The notes beneath the pieces are model-generated. The model worked only from the letters and a program-made list of their open reading frames with translations. It ran no database searches and had not been told where the DNA came from. This document shows positions 1 through 5,284 of a stretch of DNA of 5,284 nucleotides, in pieces. The stretch lies in the NCBI GenBank assembly GCA_002471805.1, contig DKQR01000148.1, forward strand, positions 1-5,284, given 5' to 3'. Within the stretch, counting starts at the first letter, position 1, and every line of letters starts with the position of its first letter. The stretch is from Fidelibacterota bacterium UBA7303 (GTDB taxonomy: Bacteria; Fidelibacterota; Marinisomatia; Marinisomatales; UBA1611). Position numbers and translations under genes: made by a program.

Positions 1-700
1 AATTAGATATGTTTTTTGGTTTTGCAAGAAGGTATAAAACTGTATAAGTAAAAAATCCGATCGATATAATTAACAGGAGGTAAAATGGCCAAGCGGGCAT
101 TAACCTTGAGAAATTGGCACCCTCAGGTGGATACTTTGTGAACATATAATTTGAGTTCAGCAAATAATTCACCGCAACAATTACAATAAAGATTAATGCA
201 GTATTGCGGACTGCACTTAAATAGTCATTAAAACCGGGCCTGTAGCCCCTGCGGAGGCAGCGAATACCGAAATAGAGTAATAGAGCGTGGTGACTATAGT
301 ATCTTAAAATTACATACCATACTTCATGGCCAGTCAGGTTCGTGTTTAAAAAAGCAGCGGCAGCACACCACAGTCCAGCAAAAAATATCCATGTGTCCAG
401 TTTATCAAAACGGTTAATTGCATAGAGGCATATACTGAGACTCGTGATGTAAGAAAATTCTAACGGCAGTGATTTAGTAATATGCCATTGATGATTCCAG
501 ATAGTTGCTGTTTGAAAAATTGCTTCAATAACCAGTGGGGATACTGCGAGATATCTATCCACTTTATTCAATTCTGATTTCTCGTTTAAATCAGCATATA
601 TCAACAACAAAAGAACAATAAAAATGGCACTCACTGTATAAATGATATGATTAACTGGTAAGTCTTTCATGACATCCAGGATAGATGAAATTAGATTCAT
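1..700 (-). CDS. YwaF/TIGR02206 (TMEM164-like) integral membrane protein, 3' end cut by window edge
   Basis: The minus strand is open from an ATG at 700 to the left edge: 233 codons, no stop, no frameshift. An in-frame TAA lies seven codons upstream of the ATG, so this is the first ATG available; there is no strong ribosome binding site. The translation has about seven hydrophobic segments, near residues 17-36, 50-66, 78-95, 101-118, 127-148, 165-182 and 204-227. Family-like landmarks are LPL at 78-80 opening helix 3, YYSHHALLLYF at 134-144, NYLLNSNYMF at 178-187 and WPFYLL at 204-209. This order matches, from memory, the bacterial YwaF/TIGR02206 family, related to human TMEM164, a reported cysteine-dependent acyltransferase acting on ether phospholipids. 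The bacterial function is not established, so enzymatic activity here is only a possibility. The position after LPL reads EFS, where I recall a Cys-containing motif in relatives. Family members are about this long, so probably only a short C-terminal tail is missing. Confidence 0.8.
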   Translation of the reverse strand, partial: MNLISSILDVMKDLPVNHIIYTVSAIFIVLLLLIYADLNEKSELNKVDRYLAVSPLVIEAIFQTATIWNHQWHITKSLPLEFSYITSLSICLYAINRFDKLDTWIFFAGLWCAAAAFLNTNLTGHEVWYVILRYYSHHALLLYFGIRCLRRGYRPGFNDYLSAVRNTALIFIVIVAVNYLLNSNYMFTKYPPEGANFSRLMPAWPFYLLLIISIGFFTYTVLYLLAKPKNISN

Positions 701-717
701 GGTATTGTTAGTAATTC

Positions 718-739
718 TTTACCTGAAAGGATAGGTAAA
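718..739. repeat. 7-bp inverted repeat upstream of the membrane protein gene
   Basis: TTTACCT at 718-724 and AGGTAAA at 733-739 are perfect reverse complements separated by 8 bp (GAAAGGAT). The element lies 18-39 bp upstream of the minus-strand start at 700, so it would sit in the promoter or 5' leader of that gene. It could be an operator half-site pair or a small mRNA hairpin. In AT-rich DNA a repeat of this size can also arise by chance, and no regulator is encoded in the window. Confidence 0.3.
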
Positions 740-908
740 ATTATGGTAAAACATGTAAATCATTTTATTATGGAATAAAATATTAATGGACTGTTATTGG
801 TTTTACTAGTGGTTAATAGTATCCAATCAACTCTGGCTGTCCATATAGAAGAATACCAAAGATCCTCATAACCCGACGGGTGGAATAACGCTTAGATTCT
901 AAGGAAAT

Positions 909-916
909 TATATTTG
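909..916 (+). promoter_or_regulatory. candidate Bacteroidota-type -7 promoter element
   Basis: TATATTTG matches the TAnnTTTG -7 consensus described for Bacteroidota primary sigma factors. No convincing TTTG-type -33 box lies about 19-21 bp upstream, and the element is some 150 bp before the receptor start, which would give a long 5' leader covering the candidate ORF at 1011-1067. It is a single short motif in AT-rich DNA, so it is only a suggestion. Confidence 0.22.
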
Positions 917-1010
917 TATAAATTGTTAATTGTTAGATGATATTAAGACGAATACAGATTATATAGATAGAGATTTTAGGAAATAGTTAATATTGTGGAG
1001 ATAATTACTC

Positions 1011-1067
1011 ATGATCGTGTGGTCAATAACTCAAAGTAAGTTCTCCTTCCCTCTAGAAAATAAATGA
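1011..1067 (+). CDS. candidate 18-residue leader peptide overlapping the receptor start
   Basis: An ATG at 1011 opens a frame of 18 codons, MIVWSITQSKFSFPLENK, ending at TGA 1065-1067. That stop overlaps the receptor start at 1064 in an ATGA arrangement. A GGAG at 997-1000 lies 10 nt before this ATG, whereas the receptor ATG itself is preceded by CTAGAAAATAA with no ribosome binding site. Overlap plus a better upstream ribosome site suggests translational coupling: ribosomes ending the leader would re-start on the receptor. The peptide resembles nothing I know and shows no run of a single amino acid that would indicate attenuation. A short frame like this can occur by chance, and AT-rich upstream regions often serve as start signals in these bacteria without any leader. 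Confidence 0.33.
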   Translation: MIVWSITQSKFSFPLENK

Positions 1068-3478
1068 AATTATTAAGATACAGTTTAATTGTCTTGGCCT
1101 GTTCTTTGCAGGCCCAGGTCGCATCCAGTATCAATGGTTTTGTACGCGATGATTCTAATGGCGAACCTTTGGGATATGCCAATGTTTTCATTAAAGAGAC
1201 CGGCATGGGTGCAGCATCTGCTATGGATGGATATTTTGTAATTAGCAATGTACCGGCAGGAAAATATGAGATTGCTGTTTCTATTATTGGATATGAGATG
1301 GAGACTGACCAGATTGAAATTATTTCCGGAGAAAATATACGTCTTGAGTTCCGGCTGCAGCGGACCGTTATCGAAGGCCAGACGGTGGATGTTTTTGGTG
1401 AAGCTCAAAAAATGCGTCAGATGGTTGAACCCAGCCGTATTACTCTTGATCTTCGTACCATTGAAACTGCACCGGCCTTTATTGAGCCCGATCTTTTTCG
1501 AACTGTTCAAATGCTTCCTGGGGTCCAGACCTTGAACGATTTTTCCAGTGCTCTTTATGTGCGGGGCAGTACTCCGGACCAGAACCTGATCATGCTCGAT
1601 GGTATTACGGTATATAACCCTTACCACCTTGGTGGAATTTTTTCTACCTTTAATACCGATGCCATCAAGGAAGCAGATTTTCATGCCGGAGGTTTTCCAG
1701 CCCGCTACGGGGGCCGCATGGGTGCAATCCTGAATGTAGTCAACCGGGAAGGGAATACAGAGAAATTTCAGGGCAATGCTAACATTTCCATTATTTCCAG
1801 CAAAGGGCTGCTGGAAGGGCCGTTGCCAAAGTTTAAAGGTATGAAAGGTTCCTGGATGCTGGCTGGAAGACGAACCTATTTTGACCAGTTTTTTCGACTT
1901 TTTGTACCGAAAGAAACCTTCGAGTTTCCTTATTATTTTTATGATTACCAGGCCAAAGTCAATCTGGACTTGAACAATGACCACCGCCTTACCTACAGCC
2001 GGTTTTACGGTGATGATGTATTGGAGTTCAGTTTCTCGGATACTTATGAAGACTATGATATTATCAATGATTATGGGGAAAGTACAAAATCGACCTTTAG
2101 TATTGATTGGCCTTGGGGTAACCAGACCAACAGTCTAACCTGGCGCTGGCTGCTTAGTCCCCAGCTTGTGGCGAAAACCTTTGTGGCTAACAGCCGGTAT
2201 CGTTTTAATTTTGACTTAGGTTTTTCCAGTGAAGGTAACTGGGCTTCAGGATCAGAAACAGGTTCCTACAAGGATAAATTTTCCTTTGATTTCTATGATA
2301 TTTTGAACGATAATACTGTCGAATTAGAACTGTCCTGGCACGGGTTGGAAAATCATCAAATAATGGGAGGTCTGCAAATCAAACAGGTCAAATACGACCT
2401 GGGCATGGAATTTGAATATTCGACCTTGGATACAACCGTTTACCTGAAACCTCTGGAAATGATGGATACAACCAGGGAGATGTCCATGTTCCTCCAGGAT
2501 AAATGGAACCTGACACCGGGACTTTCACTGCAGGTGGGGGCCAGGATCTCAGACTATGCGCTACATGATAATATCTATATTGACCCCCGGTTTGGTCTGA
2601 AATATATCCTGCGTCAGGATCTGTCTCTAAAGCTGTCTCTGGGCCGGTTTCATCAGTTCCTGACCATTGTGAACCTGGAAGATGAAAGCTGGCAGATTGT
2701 AGATTTCTGGATGGGCCTGCCGGAAGACCGGCCAGCCACCTGGGCAGATCATACTATCTTGGGCCTGGAATATTTGTCTGGGGATAACTGGCTGTTCCGG
2801 GCCGAAACTTATTACAAGCATTTTGAGAACCTGATCACTTTGAAGCAGGGTGAACTGTTTACAGAAGATGAGGATCAGTTACAGTTTACGCCTTTCAATG
2901 AGTTTTACGATACACGGGCTTACGCTTATGGCTTGGAATTACTGGTAAAAAAGACGGCAGGCAGGATCCGGGGCTGGGTAGGCTATACCTACGCGGAAAC
3001 CAACCGACATATAAAAAAGCATGGCTGGTATCAACCCAAATACGATCGGACCCATACTCTGAATATAGTGGGTGACTTGGAAATACTGGATGGGTTACAT
3101 TTTAGTACGTCGCTGCAGGCTGCCAGTGGACAACCCTTTACGCCACCGGTGGGAAGATATGATCAATGGTATGCACAGCATGGTGCCTTTGGCCATTACT
3201 GGACCTACAATCCAGGTTTTCTTGTAGATGATAAGAATTCCGCAAGACTTTCTCCATATTTTAGATTGGATATTGGTTTGAAACAGAATAAAACATTTTA
3301 TGGTTTGCCTTACCAGCGCTTTTTCCAGCTGGTAAATGTGACCAATCATATCAATCCTCTGACCCACCAGTATCGTAATAAAACAAATAGGTTAACTGGA
3401 GAAACCCTTGGTTTGCAGCGTGCTGAAGTGCCCATGTTCCCCTTTTTCTTTACCATGGGTTTTCGAATAGAATTCTAA
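1064..3478 (+). CDS. TonB-dependent outer-membrane receptor with N-terminal carboxypeptidase-regulatory-like domain
   Basis: This 804-residue protein should import a ligand across the outer membrane using TonB/proton-motive energy. Residues 1-17 form a signal peptide (K2, R5, hydrophobic 6-14, likely cut after A17 before Q18). Residues about 22-98 are a CarboxypepD_reg-like beta-sandwich (SINGFVRD, EPLGYANVFI, DGYFVISNVPAGKYEI). A TonB-box-like stretch, EGQTVDVFG, lies at 104-112. The plug spans about 135-230, with LPGVQ at 151-155, VRGSTPDQNLIMLDGITVYN at 166-185 and GGFPARYGGRMGAILNV at 209-225. The rest alternates as barrel strands, and the chain ends in an aromatic beta-signal, FFFTMGFRIEF. 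The start is fixed by an in-frame TAA directly before the ATG. Length is normal and no strand-breaking frameshift is seen. It overlaps the DUF4249-like gene by one base. No SusD partner is present, so a SusC-type glycan role is not supported; the substrate is unknown. Confidence 0.93.
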   Translation: MKLLRYSLIVLACSLQAQVASSINGFVRDDSNGEPLGYANVFIKETGMGAASAMDGYFVISNVPAGKYEIAVSIIGYEMETDQIEIISGENIRLEFRLQRTVIEGQTVDVFGEAQKMRQMVEPSRITLDLRTIETAPAFIEPDLFRTVQMLPGVQTLNDFSSALYVRGSTPDQNLIMLDGITVYNPYHLGGIFSTFNTDAIKEADFHAGGFPARYGGRMGAILNVVNREGNTEKFQGNANISIISSKGLLEGPLPKFKGMKGSWMLAGRRTYFDQFFRLFVPKETFEFPYYFYDYQAKVNLDLNNDHRLTYSRFYGDDVLEFSFSDTYEDYDIINDYGESTKSTFSIDWPWGNQTNSLTWRWLLSPQLVAKTFVANSRYRFNFDLGFSSEGNWASGSETGSYKDKFSFDFYDILNDNTVELELSWHGLENHQIMGGLQIKQVKYDLGMEFEYSTLDTTVYLKPLEMMDTTREMSMFLQDKWNLTPGLSLQVGARISDYALHDNIYIDPRFGLKYILRQDLSLKLSLGRFHQFLTIVNLEDESWQIVDFWMGLPEDRPATWADHTILGLEYLSGDNWLFRAETYYKHFENLITLKQGELFTEDEDQLQFTPFNEFYDTRAYAYGLELLVKKTAGRIRGWVGYTYAETNRHIKKHGWYQPKYDRTHTLNIVGDLEILDGLHFSTSLQAASGQPFTPPVGRYDQWYAQHGAFGHYWTYNPGFLVDDKNSARLSPYFRLDIGLKQNKTFYGLPYQRFFQLVNVTNHINPLTHQYRNKTNRLTGETLGLQRAEVPMFPFFFTMGFRIEF

Positions 3479-4416
3479 TGCGATATATTTACCCAATCAT
3501 TTTCTTTCTATTCTTTTTATCCTGTTCAATTGTACCTCCGGAGATGGAATGGGAAGATGTGAGTTCCGATCATGATCCGCTGCTAAATATTTTAGGTATT
3601 ATATCACCAGATTCTCTGGTGAACAGTTTTGTGCAGGTACACCGTTCTCTGGATCTGGAAGAAGCCCAGGATACATTAGTTCGTGATACGGTTGATGGTG
3701 TAATAGACATTTATTATGCTTCCCGGTTTGTAGTCCGCAATGCGGAGGTGATTGTCTACCTGGGTGATAAAGAATACCTGTTTGATTACCGCAATATCGA
3801 TATGGAAGATGATGATACCATATCGCTGGGCGCTTATTTCTATAATGGCAATGATTTAAATCCGCAGCCTGGAGAAACCTATTTCTTATCGGTAACCACC
3901 CCCTCAGGCCTGAATGCCACTGGCCAAACCATTATTCCACCGCATCCCCTGATCCATGAAGAACTGCTGCCGGATACTTTTCAAGTAAATCAAGACCTGG
4001 AGATTAATTGGGAACCGCTGGGAAATCATAATCAGTTGATAAATGTTGATAATTACTTGAGTCTTATTAGGTACTTATATTCCTATTATGGCTACTATAA
4101 TATTGATCAAGGCAGTTGCGGATTAACCCAGGAAAAGTTAATAGACCCTGGAGAAACGAGTTGGACCTATCACCGAGAAATCTGTGAACGAGATTTTAAT
4201 GAGCAAGATTGGGAAGAAGATTGGCTGACACTGCAGCTCATGAGTATGGATCAGAATTATTATGACTTTTTTATCAAATATTCTCAGGAAGATCGGGAAT
4301 TCAGCAACCTATTTATTGGACAGGGAGGCTCGGGTCGTAATTATGGTATAGAGGGCGGCATTGGTGTTTTTGGTTCTATCGCATTTGATCGGACCTTTAT
4401 TCCTGTCATACCGTGA
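3478..4416 (+). CDS. DUF4249-like lipoprotein, partner of the TonB-dependent receptor
   Basis: The product has 312 residues. A short hydrophobic leader ends in FFLSC with the candidate lipidated Cys at 16; the -3 residue is F, so the lipobox is slightly irregular. The mature part begins with an acidic linker (EMEWED, 22-27). Features that recall DUF4249 are the beta-rich N-terminal half with RNAEVIVYLGDKEYLFDY (87-104), LNPQPGETYFLSVTTPSG (127-144) leading to IIPPHP (152-157), and a C-terminal IEGGIGVFGS (291-300). An acidic cluster DMEDDD lies at 108-113, and C214 and C236 could form a disulfide. DUF4249 proteins are often encoded next to TonB-dependent receptors, but their function is not known; a surface or periplasmic accessory role in ligand capture is an inference. 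The ATG shares its A with the receptor TAA (TAATG) and has no own ribosome site, which points to translational coupling. Confidence 0.82.
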   Translation: MRYIYPIIFFLFFLSCSIVPPEMEWEDVSSDHDPLLNILGIISPDSLVNSFVQVHRSLDLEEAQDTLVRDTVDGVIDIYYASRFVVRNAEVIVYLGDKEYLFDYRNIDMEDDDTISLGAYFYNGNDLNPQPGETYFLSVTTPSGLNATGQTIIPPHPLIHEELLPDTFQVNQDLEINWEPLGNHNQLINVDNYLSLIRYLYSYYGYYNIDQGSCGLTQEKLIDPGETSWTYHREICERDFNEQDWEEDWLTLQLMSMDQNYYDFFIKYSQEDREFSNLFIGQGGSGRNYGIEGGIGVFGSIAFDRTFIPVIP

Positions 4417-4435
4417 GCTTTAGTAATATCTTAAG

Positions 4436-4441
4436 TATAAT
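4436..4441 (+). promoter_or_regulatory. candidate -10-like hexamer before xth
   Basis: TATAAT lies in the 43-bp gap between the lipoprotein stop and the xth start, 18 bp before the ATG. No good -35 box is found at the usual distance. The overlapping octamer TAATTTAG (4439-4446) is one mismatch from TAnnTTTG. If real, transcripts would have a very short leader and xth could be expressed independently of the receptor pair. Support is weak. Confidence 0.2.
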
Positions 4442-4459
4442 TTAGGTTAATGTAATATT

Positions 4460-5224
4460 ATGAGATTAATCTCGTGGAATGTAAACGGAGTCCGCGCAGC
4501 AGTGAAAAAGGGTTTTCTGGACTGGCTGGATCATGAACAGCCCGATATCTGCTGCATCCAGGAAACCAAGGCCCATACGGACCAGCTGGGGCCGGAAATA
4601 CTGGTGGATCACGGCTATAAGGCCTACTGGCACTCGGGGGAACGCCGGGGATACAGCGGTGTGGCCACCTTTTGCAGGCAGGAACCGCTCTTTGTCCAGG
4701 AAGGCCTGGGAATAGAGAAATATGATCGGGAAGGACGTGTCTTGATCACGGAACACGAGGGATTTTTATTGTATAATATCTATTTTCCTAATGGCCAGAA
4801 GGACAGCGACCGGCTGCAGTATAAACTTGATTTTTACGATGACCTGCTGCCTATTATCAATGAGCAGGTGGAATCAGGGAATAATGTGATTGTGACTGGG
4901 GACTGGAACACCGCACACCACCCAATAGACCTGGCCCGGCCCAGGGAAAATATCAAAACATCCGGATTTATGCCAATTGAGCGGGAGCGGCTGGACACCT
5001 ATGTTGACCAGGGCTGGGTGGATACCTTTCGCATGTTCCACAATGAGGGCGAAAGATATTCCTGGTGGAGCTATCGTTTTGGAGTCCGGGAAAGAAACGT
5101 GGGCTGGCGGATTGATTATTTCTTTGTGAACGAAGATATGCAGGACCTGTGCCTGGATGGAGATATACATGATGATGTAATGGGTTCCGACCATTGTCCC
5201 GTTTCCTTGACGCTTGATCTATAG
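4460..5224 (+). CDS. xth: exodeoxyribonuclease III / AP endonuclease (ExoA/APE1-like)
   Basis: This complete 254-residue enzyme of the exonuclease-endonuclease-phosphatase fold should incise abasic sites in base excision repair and trim blocked 3' ends in the cytoplasm, using Mg2+. All expected active-site elements are visible: WNVNG at 6-10 (N7, N9), QETK at 34-37 with metal ligand E35, YFPNG at 108-112 (Y108), GDWN at 147-150 (D148, N150), NVGWRIDYF at 213-221 and SDHCPV at 243-248 with the D244/H245 pair. The NVGWR wording and the DLARP/GFMPIERE region resemble Bacillus ExoA and human APE1 more than E. coli ExoIII, which has a longer loop. Length is typical, with no missing catalytic residue. 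The gene lies 43 bp after the lipoprotein gene on the same strand. The ATG has only a weak AGG 14 nt upstream, with a TATAAT at 4436-4441 in the gap. The coding sequence is visibly richer in G+C than the left part of the window. Confidence 0.96.
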   Translation: MRLISWNVNGVRAAVKKGFLDWLDHEQPDICCIQETKAHTDQLGPEILVDHGYKAYWHSGERRGYSGVATFCRQEPLFVQEGLGIEKYDREGRVLITEHEGFLLYNIYFPNGQKDSDRLQYKLDFYDDLLPIINEQVESGNNVIVTGDWNTAHHPIDLARPRENIKTSGFMPIERERLDTYVDQGWVDTFRMFHNEGERYSWWSYRFGVRERNVGWRIDYFFVNEDMQDLCLDGDIHDDVMGSDHCPVSLTLDL

Positions 5225-5240
5225 TTTGCATTTTTCCGCT

Positions 5241-5284
5241 ATGCATATATTAATCATCATTTCCGTATGCGGATACATCACCGG
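5241..5284 (+). CDS. possible start of a further gene, cut by the right edge
   Basis: An ATG 16 bp after the xth stop opens a frame of 14 codons to the edge without a stop, reading MHILIIISVCGYIT. A hydrophobic first strand followed by a glycine is the look of a nucleotide- or flavin-binding N-terminus, but this is too short to assign any family. There is no clear ribosome binding site. The tight spacing and shared strand are what favour a real gene; fourteen open codons can easily arise by chance. Confidence 0.33.
   Translation, partial: MHILIIISVCGYIT

Larger units (their letters stand above)
701..1063. other. AT-rich divergent intergenic region
   Basis: This 363-bp stretch separates the minus-strand membrane protein from the plus-strand receptor operon and should contain both promoters. 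It is much more AT-rich than the genes to its right: bases 901-960 have 12 G/C of 60, against 34 of 60 at 4561-4620. I see no tRNA, rRNA or convincing terminator. It holds an inverted repeat at 718-739, an ATG-less reading frame with a signal-peptide-like translation at 779-871, a small palindrome ACCCGACGGGT at 871-881, a tandem AATTGTT pair at 921-934, and a candidate leader ORF beginning at 1011. The individual items are listed separately where they merit it. Confidence 0.8.

Noticed and set aside
75..141. AGGAGG followed by ATG and an 18-codon plus-strand frame (85-141)
   Set aside because: The perfect ribosome-site look comes from Leu-Leu codons of the overlapping minus-strand membrane protein, which has far stronger coding evidence. 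The peptide has no support.
871..881. Palindrome ACCCGACGGGT as a terminator or operator
   Set aside because: The stem would be only 4-5 bp with a 1-3 nt loop and is not followed by a T-run. There is no gene ending nearby that needs a terminator.
921..934. Tandem AATTGTT pair as the start of a repeat array
   Set aside because: There are only two copies of 7 bp in AT-rich DNA and no further copies nearby; this is not a CRISPR or iteron array.
1248..1535. A 95-codon plus-strand frame within the receptor
   Set aside because: It overlaps the conserved carboxypeptidase-regulatory-like and plug coding region in another frame and has no recognisable domain.
1085..1984. A 299-codon open frame on the minus strand inside the receptor gene
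   Set aside because: It lies wholly antisense to a receptor with clear domain signatures, and its translation is a Cys/His/Asn-rich mix without recognisable motifs. Long antisense frames of this sort are by-products of codon use.
5227..5245. TGCAT/ATGCA inverted repeat after xth as a rho-independent terminator
   Set aside because: The stem is five AT-rich pairs with a 9-nt loop, and no T-tract follows it, so it would not terminate.
4874..5246. Two overlapping minus-strand frames across the end of xth
   Set aside because: Both are antisense to the catalytic motifs of xth and have no family resemblance.

Overview
The window looks like a fragment of a Gram-negative genome from the Bacteroidota/FCB side of the tree. 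The evidence is a TonB-dependent receptor with an N-terminal carboxypeptidase-regulatory-like domain, paired with a DUF4249-type lipoprotein. Start sites also show little use of Shine-Dalgarno sequences. The plug and barrel wording of the receptor would fit a Neomarinimicrobiota- or Calditrichota-like lineage as well as a true Bacteroidota, and I cannot decide between them by eye.

Layout from left to right. Bases 1-700 hold a minus-strand gene that runs off the left edge. It encodes a seven-helix membrane protein that I read as the YwaF/TIGR02206/TMEM164-like family. Bases 701-1063 are an AT-rich divergent intergenic region with a 7-bp inverted repeat, a weak promoter candidate and, at its right end, a candidate 18-codon leader ORF whose stop overlaps the receptor start (ATGA). 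Bases 1064-3478 encode an 804-residue TonB-dependent outer-membrane receptor. Bases 3478-4416 encode a 312-residue DUF4249-like lipoprotein that starts inside the receptor's stop codon (TAATG). After a 43-bp gap, 4460-5224 encode a complete exonuclease III/AP endonuclease of the ExoA/APE1 type. Bases 5241-5284 may be the start of another plus-strand gene cut by the right edge.

The receptor and lipoprotein form a tightly coupled pair that probably works at the outer membrane in uptake or surface binding of an unidentified ligand. No SusD-like protein, TonB/ExbB/ExbD or sigma/anti-sigma genes are visible, so the substrate cannot be named. The repair nuclease lies on the same strand and could be co-transcribed, but nothing links it functionally to the pair. 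The membrane protein on the left is transcribed divergently and is probably an independent unit.

The most interesting points are the apparent chain of stop/start overlaps (leader ORF to receptor to lipoprotein) in a region where the downstream starts have no ribosome binding site of their own, and the departure of the membrane protein from the usual family motif.
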